Positions 8,563-17,367 of a stretch of DNA of 64,000 nt are shown here, piece after piece. Position 1 is the first letter of the stretch; each line of letters opens with the position of its first letter. A model generated the notes under the pieces. The model was not told the DNA's origin, did no database searches, and saw only the letters and a list, made by a program, of their open reading frames with translations. Location of the stretch: contig OY759511.1 of NCBI GenBank assembly GCA_963662395.1, positions 3,906,001-3,970,000 on the forward strand. Direction: 5' to 3'. The DNA is from JAPOXR01 sp963662395 (GTDB lineage: Bacteria; Pseudomonadota; Alphaproteobacteria; Rhodobacterales; Rhodobacteraceae). The position numbers were made by a program, and so were the translations under genes.

Positions 8563-9474
8563 ATGGCAACGGATATCGGCTCGATCGACAGGGTGCAGGA
8601 GTTGCTTGGCGGCTCCGGCTATGTGTGTGGCCGACCCCTGGCCACGGCCGCATTCCTTTCGATCAGGCTTGGAAGGCCGTTGTTCCTTGAGGGCGAGGCC
8701 GGAGTTGGCAAGACCGAGATCGCCCGCACGCTGGCCGAGGTGACCGGTCGCCGGCTGGTCAGGCTGCAGTGCTACGAGGGTCTCGATTCCAGCTCGGCGG
8801 TCTGCGAGTGGAACTTCGCGGCGCAGATGATCGCCATCCGGACTGCCGAAGCCGCTGGCACCGCGTCCGGACCGGATCTCGAACGGGACCTGTTTTCCGA
8901 GCGGTTCCTCATTGCACGACCGCTGCTGCAGGCATTGCGGCCCGAGGGCGATGTGGCACCGGTGCTGCTGATCGACGAAATCGACCGGACCGACGAGCCA
9001 TTCGAGGCCTTCCTGCTGGAGCTGCTGAGCGACTACCAGATCACCATTCCGGAGCTGGGAACCATACGGGCCGAAGAGCCGCCACTGGTGGTGCTGACCT
9101 CGAACCGGACCCGGGAGATTCACGACGCGTTGAAGCGGCGGTGCTATTATCACTGGGTGGATTACCCGGATTTCGGTCGTGAACTCGAGATCGTCAGGGT
9201 CCGTGTTCCCGAAGCCCCGGAGCAGCTTGGACGACAGGTTGTCGCCTTCATCCAGCGGCTCAGGGGCGAGGATCTGTTCAAGAAGCCCGGCGTTGCCGAG
9301 ACCATTGACTGGGCCAAGTGCCTGCTGGCGCTGGATGCGATGGTGCTGTCGCCGGAGTTGATCGGCAATACTGTCGGTGCCCTGCTCAAATACCAGGATG
9401 ACATCCAGTCCCTCGAGCAATCGGGCCTGAAGCGCCTGCTGGACGAATCGGCGGCAATTCTCGAGGCGGCATGA
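8563..9474 (+). CDS. coxD: MoxR-type AAA ATPase (CoxD-like)
   Basis: A 303-residue AAA+ ATPase with P-loop GEAGVGKTE (44-52), Walker B LLIDEIDR and sensor segment VVLTSNRTREIHDALKRRC. In CO dehydrogenase systems CoxD is a MoxR-type ATPase that helps build the copper-sulfide centre of the molybdenum enzyme, acting with the VWA protein CoxE. The ATG at 8563 follows a purine-rich GGGAGAGGGA; the frame is open upstream, but that part is non-conserved. It is the first gene of a tightly packed operon and its stop overlaps the coxE start (ATGA). Strong family assignment; the specific client is inferred from context. Confidence 0.88.
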   Translation: MATDIGSIDRVQELLGGSGYVCGRPLATAAFLSIRLGRPLFLEGEAGVGKTEIARTLAEVTGRRLVRLQCYEGLDSSSAVCEWNFAAQMIAIRTAEAAGTASGPDLERDLFSERFLIARPLLQALRPEGDVAPVLLIDEIDRTDEPFEAFLLELLSDYQITIPELGTIRAEEPPLVVLTSNRTREIHDALKRRCYYHWVDYPDFGRELEIVRVRVPEAPEQLGRQVVAFIQRLRGEDLFKKPGVAETIDWAKCLLALDAMVLSPELIGNTVGALLKYQDDIQSLEQSGLKRLLDESAAILEAA

Positions 9475-10844
9475 ATGACGTCAGCGCCTGCCCGTATCGG
9501 CCAGCGGCCATGAGTGCATCAGCAGGATCATTCGCTGCGACCGGCCCGGACGGCAAGATGCTGGACAATCTGGTGCATTTTTGCCGGGCGTTGCGCGAAG
9601 CCGGGCTGCCGGTCGGACCGGGACAGATCAGCGAGGCGGTGCGGGCGCTGCTGGCAGCAGGAGTGCTGGACCGGCGGGATTTCTACTGGGTTCTCCATGC
9701 CTGCCTGGTGTCCAGGGTCGGGCACATGCAGGTCTTTGGCCAGCTGTTCCGGCTGTTCTGGCGAGATCCGAGATACCATGAACACATGATGTCGCTTCTG
9801 TTGCCTTCCATGCGCGGCGTATCGCCTGAACGGCAGGCCGAGGCCGCGGCCAGGCGGGCGGCCGAGGCGTTGCTCGGCACGGCCCCCGAGACCGGGTCCT
9901 CCGGTCAGGACGACCCGGATGGCGAGGTGGAATTCGCATGGGATGCGTCCGAGACCGTATCCGGGAGAGAGCGGCTGCAGACACTGGATTTCGAGCAGAT
10001 GTCGAATTCCGAAATGGCCGAGGCCAACCGGCTTTTGGCCGGTTTCTCGCTGCCGGTGGCACCGGTCAGGTCACGGCGGAGGCTGGCCGACCGGCGGGGA
10101 AGGCTGGTTGACTGGCGGGCCACCATGCGGGCCGCGATCAGGCAGGGCGGCGAGATCCGGTCCATGGCAAGGCAAGGGAGGCGGCAACGCTGGCCCAGCC
10201 TGGTGGCGATCTGCGATATATCGGGCAGCATGTCGGTCTACTCCCGGACCGTGCTGCGCTTTCTCCACGCGGTTGCCGGGCGGCGCGGCGACGGGTGGAG
10301 CCGCGTCCATGCATTCACCCTGGGAACCAGGCTGACCAATATCACCCGGCAGATGCAGATTGGCGATGTCGACACGGCGCTGGCCGCCGCCGGCAACGAG
10401 GCCAGGGACTGGGATGGGGGAACCAGGATCGGTGAGTGCATCGCCAGGTTCAACCGTGACTGGTCCAGGCGGGTCATGGGTCATGGCGCACTCGTGTTGC
10501 TGATTACCGATGGTCTCGACAGCGGCCCTGCCGACCTGCTTGCAGCCGAGATGTCCCGGCTCCGCAGATCGGCAAGACGGCTGATCTGGATCAATCCGCT
10601 GTTGCGCTGGGACGGGTTTCAGCCGAAGGCAACCGGCATTGCCGGCATGTTGCCGCATGTCGACTGTTTCCGGTCTGCCCACAACATGAACGCGTTGGCG
10701 GAACTGGCCGATGCCGTTTCACGGTCGGATGATGATGGCGAAAAATCGAGAATGATGAATGCCTTGCGAATGGGAGCCCCGGGGCATGACCGCCATCCTG
10801 GCCGCAGGATCGATGGAGGGTTGAGTGCACCAGCCATCGCATGA
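9471..10844 (+). CDS. coxE: VWA-domain protein CoxE
   Basis: A 457-residue protein of the CoxE family (VWA-containing CoxE-like). The N-terminal half has the family segment LVHFCRALREAGLPVGPGQ, and the C-terminal half is a von Willebrand A domain with the metal-ion-dependent adhesion motif CDISGSMS at about 248-255 and a later LITDGLDSG. CoxE works with the MoxR ATPase just upstream, which it overlaps by four bases. A low-complexity, charged linker lies between the halves. The stop lies 20 bases inside the next gene. Confidence 0.88.
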   Translation: MNDVSACPYRPAAMSASAGSFAATGPDGKMLDNLVHFCRALREAGLPVGPGQISEAVRALLAAGVLDRRDFYWVLHACLVSRVGHMQVFGQLFRLFWRDPRYHEHMMSLLLPSMRGVSPERQAEAAARRAAEALLGTAPETGSSGQDDPDGEVEFAWDASETVSGRERLQTLDFEQMSNSEMAEANRLLAGFSLPVAPVRSRRRLADRRGRLVDWRATMRAAIRQGGEIRSMARQGRRQRWPSLVAICDISGSMSVYSRTVLRFLHAVAGRRGDGWSRVHAFTLGTRLTNITRQMQIGDVDTALAAAGNEARDWDGGTRIGECIARFNRDWSRRVMGHGALVLLITDGLDSGPADLLAAEMSRLRRSARRLIWINPLLRWDGFQPKATGIAGMLPHVDCFRSAHNMNALAELADAVSRSDDDGEKSRMMNALRMGAPGHDRHPGRRIDGGLSAPAIA

Positions 10845-11826
10845 CCGAATTCCCGAGATTGCCCTCGAGTGGCACCGCAGCGGCGGGTCGGCGCTGGCCA
10901 TGGTTGTCGATACCTGGGGCTCGGCGCCCCGGCCGGCCGGCAGCCAGTTGGCGGTCAGTCATGCCGGTGCCTTCGAGGGTTCGGTGTCGGGTGGCTGCGT
11001 GGAGGGCGCCGTGGTCACCGAAGCCGTGGCGGCGATCGGCAGCGGCTGCCCGGTGATGCTTGAATTCGGCGTGGCCGACGAGGATGCCTTCGCGGTCGGG
11101 CTGGCATGTGGCGGCCGGATCAGGGTGCTGGTCGACCCCGTTGGCGGCCGTAAGGGAATTCCGGAGGAGGTGCTGGCCGACCTGGTCAGGATGCGGGCAG
11201 AGCGTCGCCCGGCAGCCCTGCTGATCCACACCTGCAACTGGGAGCACCGGCTGTCTGACGACACCGGCGATGGATGCGGCCAGGCAGTCAGCGAGCGGAT
11301 GCGCCAGGACCGCTCGGGGATGGAGGGTGACTGGTTTGTCAATATTCACAACCCGCCGCTTCGGCTGATCATCGTCGGCGGGGCCCATATCGCCCAGCCG
11401 CTGGTGGCGATGGCCCGGCAGGCTGGCTATGACCCGTTCCTGGTCGATCCCCGCCAGGGATTTGCCACAAGGGAACGGTTTCCGGACACCCGGATCTCGC
11501 ATGACTGGCCTGACGAGGCGATTGCCGCCGAATCTCCCGATTCTCGGACAGCGGTTGTCACCCTGACCCATGATCCGAAGATTGACGATCCGGCGATCGT
11601 CGCAACCCTGGCCACCGATGCGTTCTACCTGGGGTGCCTGGGCTCGAAGACCACGCATCGCATGCGGCTGGACCGGTTGCGCCTGCAGGGCATGGAGGAC
11701 GTGGGCACGGCGCGCATCCACGCCCCGGTCGGGCTGGATATCGGTGCCCGTTCGCCATCCGAAATTGCCATCGCCATCATGGGCGAGATCACCCGGGCGC
11801 TGCGCCAGGCCGGAGCCGGGGCATGA
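10825..11826 (+). CDS. XdhC/CoxI-family molybdenum cofactor insertion protein
   Basis: A 333-residue protein with both XdhC domains. The N-terminal part has SAPRPAGSQLAVS and EGSVSGGCVEGAVV. The C-terminal Rossmann part has IIVGGAHIAQPLVAMA, FYLGCLGSKTTHRMR and the end signature GLDIGARSPSEIAIAIMGEI. XdhC proteins bind molybdenum cofactor, promote its sulfuration and insert it into xanthine-dehydrogenase-type enzymes. The start is a GTG with GGAGGG four bases upstream, inside the end of coxE. The stop overlaps the next gene by ATGA. It most likely serves the CoxL-like subunit encoded downstream. Confidence 0.9.
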   Translation: MHQPSHDRIPEIALEWHRSGGSALAMVVDTWGSAPRPAGSQLAVSHAGAFEGSVSGGCVEGAVVTEAVAAIGSGCPVMLEFGVADEDAFAVGLACGGRIRVLVDPVGGRKGIPEEVLADLVRMRAERRPAALLIHTCNWEHRLSDDTGDGCGQAVSERMRQDRSGMEGDWFVNIHNPPLRLIIVGGAHIAQPLVAMARQAGYDPFLVDPRQGFATRERFPDTRISHDWPDEAIAAESPDSRTAVVTLTHDPKIDDPAIVATLATDAFYLGCLGSKTTHRMRLDRLRLQGMEDVGTARIHAPVGLDIGARSPSEIAIAIMGEITRALRQAGAGA

Positions 11827-13307
11827 AATTCGGGGCGGTCGCAGTTCGGGAGGCCGCAGGGTCAATCCTCGCCCACTCGGTCGTGGCCGGCGGCACCCGA
11901 TACCGCAAGGGCGTCACGCTGTCGGATCATGATCTCGAGCAGCTGGAGGCAGCCGGGGTCGAGACGGTGACAATTGCCAGGCTGGACCATGGTGATGTCG
12001 GGGAGGACCAGGCGGTGTCAAGGCTGGCCGACGCCCTGGTTGCCGGCACGCCGGACCTCAGCCGTGCGGCCGCCTTTGCCGGGCGGGCCAATATCCATGC
12101 CGAGCACCCGGGGCTGTTCGAGCTTGATGCCGACGCGGTCGAGAGGCTCAACAGCATCAACCCGGAGATCACGCTGGCGACCCTGCCGCACCTGGCCCGG
12201 GTTGCACCGCGCTCCCTGGTCGCAACTGCCAAGATCATCGCCTTCGGCGTTCCGTCCGATGATTTGGAAGCTGCCGTACTGGCGGCATCCGGGGTGATGA
12301 CGCTTCGGCAGGTGGTCAGGCAGGACGCATCCCTGGTGGTCACCCGCACGGCCGGTCAGAAGGAGAGGCTGCTGGAAAAGGGCAGGGAGTCTGTTGCCGC
12401 ACGGTTGGAAAGGCTGGGAATTCGGCTGCACGAAACCCTTGTTGTCGCGCATGAACCGGCAGAGCTGGGCCGCGCCCTGGCCGCCACCGGCACCTCGCTG
12501 GTCCTGGTGCTGACCGGCTCTGCAACTTCGGATCTGCTGGATGTCGGTCCGGAGGGTCTCAGGCAGGCTGGCGGTTCGGTCAGCCGTTTCGGTATCCCGG
12601 TCGATCCCGGCAACCTGCTGTTTCACGGCCAGCTCGGTGAGCGTCCGGTAATCGGTCTTCCCGGCTGCGCCCGTTCGCCTGCCCTCAACGGTGCTGACTG
12701 GGTGCTGGAGAGGCTGGCTTGCGGCCTCGAGATCAGCGATCGGGAGTTTGCCAGGATGGGAATCGGCGGGCTGCTCAAGGAAAGCCCGTCGCGGCCGCAA
12801 CCGAGAGCAGTTGCCGGCGGCCCGCCAACGCGCCCGCGAATCGCCGCGGTGATCCTTGCCCAGCCCTGGCCGGCGAAAGACCTGGCCGGGCTCTTGTCGG
12901 CGGCACGGGAATCGAGCGCCGATTCGGTCATGATGGTTCATTCTCCCAGGGTCGCCGATCCGGAACCGGCCGGGCTGCCGGCAGGCTGCAACGTGATTGC
13001 CGCCGATGGTGACAGGAGGTCCGATCTTCTCAGGGCCGGCATCGGCGCCGTTCCGGATCACTCGGATGCGGTGCTCCTGCTGCGGGCGGGCGATCCAACT
13101 CCGGAGCCGGATCTCCTCGATCGAATGATGGCTGCATTCAGCCCCGGGGACGGTCGCGAGATCTGCCGGGCCGGGCCCGGGCACATGGGACCGCCAATCC
13201 TGCTCGGACGCCGCTTTTTCGAGTCGCTCTCCGACCTGGATGGAGACCGGGGTGCCGCCGATTTCCTGCCGGAAGTGCAGGAATTCCTGGTCGAGGTCGA
13301 GCCATGA
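11823..13307 (+). CDS. Molybdopterin-binding protein fused to a degenerate MocA-like domain
   Basis: A 494-residue two-domain protein. Residues 1 to about 330 match the MoeA/MogA-like molybdopterin-binding domain found in such fusions, with VREAAGSILAHS at the start and SRFGIPVDPGNLLFHGQLGE and GLPGCARSPALNGADWVLER near the end. Residues about 340-494 occupy the place of the MocA/MobA nucleotidyltransferase that makes molybdopterin cytosine dinucleotide, the cofactor form used by CoxL. That domain normally begins LAAGxSxRxGxxK; here the site reads VILAQPWPAKDLAGLL. The usual LGDMP metal motif reads LLRAGDPTPEP. The second half may therefore be inactive or altered. The start overlaps xdhC (ATGA). 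Confidence 0.8.
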   Translation: MKFGAVAVREAAGSILAHSVVAGGTRYRKGVTLSDHDLEQLEAAGVETVTIARLDHGDVGEDQAVSRLADALVAGTPDLSRAAAFAGRANIHAEHPGLFELDADAVERLNSINPEITLATLPHLARVAPRSLVATAKIIAFGVPSDDLEAAVLAASGVMTLRQVVRQDASLVVTRTAGQKERLLEKGRESVAARLERLGIRLHETLVVAHEPAELGRALAATGTSLVLVLTGSATSDLLDVGPEGLRQAGGSVSRFGIPVDPGNLLFHGQLGERPVIGLPGCARSPALNGADWVLERLACGLEISDREFARMGIGGLLKESPSRPQPRAVAGGPPTRPRIAAVILAQPWPAKDLAGLLSAARESSADSVMMVHSPRVADPEPAGLPAGCNVIAADGDRRSDLLRAGIGAVPDHSDAVLLLRAGDPTPEPDLLDRMMAAFSPGDGREICRAGPGHMGPPILLGRRFFESLSDLDGDRGAADFLPEVQEFLVEVEP

Positions 13308-13516
13308 CGGCAACCGGTCCTGCATGCGGCCTCCGGCCCGGAATTGTAGGACAATGCTGCCCATCGCAGCCGGACGGCAACGCCGCAGCACTGCTGGAAG
13401 ATGACGACGCCAGGTCGTGCAGTCCGGGCCCGGCACCAGTGGCTGGCCGGCTCAGAAATTTGTTGCCCTGAATGGCAAAATGCTGTGCAATGGAATCAAC
13501 AATTCAGGAGAGGTTT
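13308..13516. other. Gap between the maturation genes and coxSLM
   Basis: This is the only long gap (209 bases) inside the cox cluster. It may hold a separate promoter for the structural genes. A TTGCCC-N17-TGCAAT-like arrangement is visible close to 13465-13495, but it is too weak to call. A good ribosome site (AGGAGAGG) precedes coxS. Confidence 0.4.
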
Positions 13517-13996
13517 ATGAACAAGGTCAACATGGTCGTGAATGGCCAGGCCAAATCCGGCGAGGTTGAGGGGCGCACCCTGCTCAGCGATTTTCTTCGG
13601 GAACATCTTCGATTGACCGGCACCCATATCGGCTGTGATACCAGCCAGTGCGGGGCCTGCGTGGTGCATGTCGACAACCGGGCGGTCAAGGCATGCACGA
13701 TGTTTGCGCTGGAAGCCGATGGAGCGGAGGTGACGACCATCGAGGGAATGGCCAATCCGGACGGCACGCTCGGGATCATCCAGCAGGCTTTCCAGGACAA
13801 TCACGGGCTTCAGTGCGGCTTCTGTACACCGGGAATGGTGATGTCCGCCGCGGCCCTGCTCAGCGAGAATCAGGATCCGACCGAAGCCGAGATCCGGGAC
13901 TATCTCGAAGGCAATCTCTGTCGGTGCACCGGCTACCACAATATCGTGAAGGCGATCCAGGCGGCGGCCGAGGCCACCCGGAAACAGGCAGCCTGA
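13517..13996 (+). CDS. coxS: CO dehydrogenase-type small subunit, two [2Fe-2S] clusters
   Basis: A 159-residue iron-sulfur subunit of the xanthine oxidase/CO dehydrogenase family. The plant-ferredoxin-type cluster is held by Cys40, Cys45, Cys48 and Cys60 (GCDTSQCGACVVH...AC). The second cluster is held by Cys100, Cys103, Cys135 and Cys137 (CGFCTPGM and CRCTGY). Electrons pass from the molybdenum site in CoxL through these clusters to FAD in CoxM. The ATG at 13517 sits seven bases behind AGGAGAGG; the longer frame from 13472 adds non-family residues. Gene order S-L-M is that of form II enzymes. Confidence 0.94.
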   Translation: MNKVNMVVNGQAKSGEVEGRTLLSDFLREHLRLTGTHIGCDTSQCGACVVHVDNRAVKACTMFALEADGAEVTTIEGMANPDGTLGIIQQAFQDNHGLQCGFCTPGMVMSAAALLSENQDPTEAEIRDYLEGNLCRCTGYHNIVKAIQAAAEATRKQAA

Positions 13997-14029
13997 ACAG
14001 CTGGCGACCAAGGATTACAGGAGAAGGAA

Positions 14030-16396
14030 ATGCCAAAGGATTTCGGTATCGGCGCCAGTTCGAAACGCCGTGAGGATGTCCGTTTTCTGACCGGAAACGG
14101 AAGATACACAGATGACATCAACATTCATGGTCAGGCCCATGCCTGTTTCCTGCGCTCGGAAGTGGCGCACGGGATCCTGAAATCCGTGGATACGGAGGCA
14201 GCATCCTCGATGCCGGGCGTGCTCAGGGTGTTTACCGGCGCGGATTTCGAGGGTGTCGGCGGGCTTCCCTGTGGCTGGCAGGTGACGGACCGGCATGGTG
14301 AGCCGATGAAGGAGCCGGGACATCCGGTCCTGGCCCAGGGCAAGGTTCGGCATGTCGGCGATCCGATCGCGGCGGCGGTGGCGGAAACGGCAGCGCAGGC
14401 CCGCGATGCGGCCGAGGAGATCATTTGCGACATCGAGGAGTTGCCGGCGGTCATCGACATGCAGGCGGCACTGGACGGTGGTCCGCTGGTGCATGACGAT
14501 ATCGATACCAATCTCTGCTATGACTGGGGGTTCGTGGAGGAAAACAGGGAGGCGGTTGATGAGGCAATCAAGGGCGCTCATCACGTGACCACCCTCGAGC
14601 TGGTCAATAATCGCCTGATACCGAATGCGATGGAGCCGCGGGTGGCGATTGGCGACTACAATGCCTCCACCGATGAATCGACCCTCTACACCACTTCGCA
14701 GAACCCGCATGTCATCCGTTTGCTGATGGGCGCCTTTGTCCTCGGACTTCCCGAACACAAGCTCCGGGTGGTGGCGCCGGATGTCGGCGGCGGATTTGGC
14801 TCGAAGATCTTCCATTACGCGGAAGAGGCATTCTGCACCCTGGCGGCCCGCCAGTTGCGGCGGGCGGTGAAATGGACGGCAAGCCGGTCGGAATCCTTCA
14901 TGTCCGATGCGCATGGCCGCGATCACGTCACCCGGATCGAACTGGCCCTGGACGAGGATGGGCACTTCCTGGCCATCCGCACCGGGACGCTGGCAAATCT
15001 TGGCGCCTATTTGTCGACCTTCTCGTCTTCGGTCCCGACCTGGTTGCACGGAACCCTGATGGCCGGAAACTACCGGACGCCGCTGATTTACGTGAATGTG
15101 AAGGCGATGTTCACCAATACCGTGCCGGTGGATGCCTATCGCGGGGCCGGTCGGCCCGAGGCGACCTTCCAGCTGGAGCGGGTCATCGACAAGGCGGCCA
15201 GGGAGCTGAATATCGATCCGGTCGAAATCCGCCGCCGCAACTTCATCGGTGCAGACGAGTTTCCCTACTCGACCCCGGTGGCGCTGCAATATGACACCGG
15301 GAACTACCAGGCAACCATGGACCGGCTGGAGGAAATTGCAGATCTTGGCGGCTTTGCCGCCAGGGCTGAATCCTCGGGAAGGAATGGCAAGCTGCGCGGG
15401 CTCGGCGTGAATTGCTATATCGAAGCCTGCGGGATCGCGCCGTCCAACCTGGTCGGCCAACTCGGTGCACGAGCCGGTCTCTATGAAAGCGCCACTGTCC
15501 GGGTCAACGCCACCGGCTCGGTCACGGTGATGACAGGTGCCCATTCTCACGGCCAGAGCCACGAGACGACGTTTCCCCAGGTCATTGCCGACATGCTCGG
15601 AATTGATGAAGGCCAAGTGCATATCCAGCACGGCGATACGTCCAGTACACCGATGGGGATGGGAACCTATGGCTCACGTTCGATCGCGGTTGGCGGTGCT
15701 GCCATGGTTCGCGCCACCGAGAAGATCATCGCCAAGGCCAGGCGGATTGCCGCCCACCTGCTGGAGGCCTCGGCCGACGATATCGAGTTCCGGGATGGCA
15801 ACTTCACGGTTGCCGGGACCGACCGGTCTGTTGCCTGGGGCGATGTATGTCTGACCGCATATGTTCCTCACAACTATCCGCTCGACGAGCTTGAGCCGGG
15901 GCTCGAGGAGACCGCATTCTATGATCCGGCCAACTTCACTTTCCCGGCCGGTGCATATGCCTGCGAGGTCGAGTTGGATCCGGAGACCGGGCGGGTCGAC
16001 ATCTGCTCGTTTGCCGCCGCCGATGATTTCGGCAATGTGATCAATCCGATGGTCGTTGATGGCCAGGTTCATGGCGGAATTGCCCAAGGTGTCGGACAGG
16101 CGCTGCTGGAGAATGCCTCCTACGGGCCTGATGGCCAGCTTCTGTCCGGAAGCTACATGGACTACGCCATGCCCAGGGCCGACGACCTTCCGGAGTTCGT
16201 GGTCGATCATTCCTGTCAGACACCCTGCACCCACAACCCCCTCGGCGTGAAGGGTTGCGGTGAGGCCGGGGCCATCGGGTCGCCGCCAGCCGTGGTCAAT
16301 GCGGTCATCGATGCATTGGCGCGCGGAGGGCATTCCGTGGATCATATCGACATGCCGGTCAGCCCCTCACGGGTCTGGGAAGCAATGAATGGCTGA
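14030..16396 (+). CDS. coxL: Form II CO dehydrogenase-type molybdenum subunit
   Basis: A 788-residue large subunit binding molybdenum-cytosine dinucleotide. The active-site loop reads AYRGAGR (369-375), the form II (BMS) signature, not the AYXCSFR loop of true form I CO dehydrogenase, whose cysteine binds copper. GGGFGSK (253-259) and the C-terminal GCGEAGAIG (742-750, catalytic Glu745) are intact. Form II enzymes are widespread, but their physiological substrate is often unknown, and CO oxidation should not be assumed. A ribosome site AGGAGAAGG precedes the ATG. Dedicated MoxR, VWA, XdhC and molybdopterin genes lie upstream in the same direction. Confidence 0.92.
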   Translation: MPKDFGIGASSKRREDVRFLTGNGRYTDDINIHGQAHACFLRSEVAHGILKSVDTEAASSMPGVLRVFTGADFEGVGGLPCGWQVTDRHGEPMKEPGHPVLAQGKVRHVGDPIAAAVAETAAQARDAAEEIICDIEELPAVIDMQAALDGGPLVHDDIDTNLCYDWGFVEENREAVDEAIKGAHHVTTLELVNNRLIPNAMEPRVAIGDYNASTDESTLYTTSQNPHVIRLLMGAFVLGLPEHKLRVVAPDVGGGFGSKIFHYAEEAFCTLAARQLRRAVKWTASRSESFMSDAHGRDHVTRIELALDEDGHFLAIRTGTLANLGAYLSTFSSSVPTWLHGTLMAGNYRTPLIYVNVKAMFTNTVPVDAYRGAGRPEATFQLERVIDKAARELNIDPVEIRRRNFIGADEFPYSTPVALQYDTGNYQATMDRLEEIADLGGFAARAESSGRNGKLRGLGVNCYIEACGIAPSNLVGQLGARAGLYESATVRVNATGSVTVMTGAHSHGQSHETTFPQVIADMLGIDEGQVHIQHGDTSSTPMGMGTYGSRSIAVGGAAMVRATEKIIAKARRIAAHLLEASADDIEFRDGNFTVAGTDRSVAWGDVCLTAYVPHNYPLDELEPGLEETAFYDPANFTFPAGAYACEVELDPETGRVDICSFAAADDFGNVINPMVVDGQVHGGIAQGVGQALLENASYGPDGQLLSGSYMDYAMPRADDLPEFVVDHSCQTPCTHNPLGVKGCGEAGAIGSPPAVVNAVIDALARGGHSVDHIDMPVSPSRVWEAMNG

Positions 16397-16461
16397 CATG
16401 TCCGGGAGGCGGCAGGCACAGGATTTGCCGCCTCGACGGCGATGAATTCAGGAGAGAGCTG

Positions 16462-17247
16462 ATGTACGATTTCGATTTTGACAGGCCGACCTCGATCGAG
16501 GAGGCAGCGGCGGCATTGCAGGTGGAGGGTGCCCTGGCGCTGGCCGGAGGACAGACGCTGATTCCGACACTCAAGGCCCGGCTGGCCAGCCCGACACGGC
16601 TGGTGTCACTGGCCGGAATTGGCAGCCTGCAGGGTGTTGCCGTCGATGACGGCATCCTCCGGGCAGGCGGGGCGACCACCCATGCCGATGTTGCCACCGC
16701 GGCGGCGGGAAACTTCCAGGCGCTGGCGGTCCTGGCCGGAAATATCGGCGATCCGGCAGTTCGCAGTCGCGGCACGATCGGCGGCAGTCTGGCCAATAAC
16801 GATCCATCCGCCTGCTACCCGGCGGCGGCGCTGGCCACCGATGCCACCATCACCACGAATTGTCGGCAAATCCAGGCAGATGACTTCTTCACCGGCATGT
16901 TCGAGACGGCGCTGGAGGAGGGGGAGATCATCACCGAGGTGGCATTCCCGGTTCCCGATGTTGCCAATTACCAGAAATTCGAACAGCCAGCCTCCCGCTT
17001 TGCCATGGTCGGCGCATTTGTCGCCTGCTACGGGGACCAGGTCAGGGTTGCGATCACCGGCGCATCCGAGGGCGGGGTCTTCCGCTGGCTGGATGCCGAG
17101 TCCAGGCTGGCCGGGGATTTCTCGAAATCGGCGCTCGACAGTCTCGATTTGCCAACTGATGGCATGATAAGCGACATTCACGGATCCGCCGCCTACCGAG
17201 CGAATCTGGTCAAGGTCATGACCGGCCGGGCCGTCGCCTCTTGCTGA
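16462..17247 (+). CDS. coxM: CO dehydrogenase-type FAD subunit
   Basis: A 261-residue flavin subunit, slightly shorter than the usual 270-290. The two FAD pyrophosphate motifs are visible: ALAGGQTLIP (the family AGGHSLLP loop) at about 31-40, and SRGTIGGSLANNDP at about 97-110. The C-terminal CO-dehydrogenase flavoprotein domain follows, ending RANLVKVMTGRAV. AGGAGAG lies just upstream of the ATG. It completes the S-L-M set and would pass electrons to a quinone or another acceptor at the membrane. Confidence 0.93.
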   Translation: MYDFDFDRPTSIEEAAAALQVEGALALAGGQTLIPTLKARLASPTRLVSLAGIGSLQGVAVDDGILRAGGATTHADVATAAAGNFQALAVLAGNIGDPAVRSRGTIGGSLANNDPSACYPAAALATDATITTNCRQIQADDFFTGMFETALEEGEIITEVAFPVPDVANYQKFEQPASRFAMVGAFVACYGDQVRVAITGASEGGVFRWLDAESRLAGDFSKSALDSLDLPTDGMISDIHGSAAYRANLVKVMTGRAVASC

Positions 17248-17367
17248 AATGCTGGTGCCACTGACGAGGCGCAGGAGACTGGCGGCAATCGATGACAGGT
17301 TCAGCAGTGAGGCCGGCGGGGTGTCGAAATCCTTCGTCGTGATCGCCGGGGCGGAGGGAGATCGATC

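Noticed and set aside
12018..13436. 472-residue minus-strand frame opposite the MoCo fusion
   Set aside because: Antisense shadow; no motifs, and it would disrupt a tightly coupled operon.
14015..15631. 538-residue minus-strand frame opposite coxL
   Set aside because: Antisense shadow of a highly conserved gene.
14030..16396. Calling the cox genes a true carbon monoxide dehydrogenase
   Set aside because: The active-site loop is AYRGAGR (form II), not AYXCSFR; CO oxidation is not supported by sequence alone.
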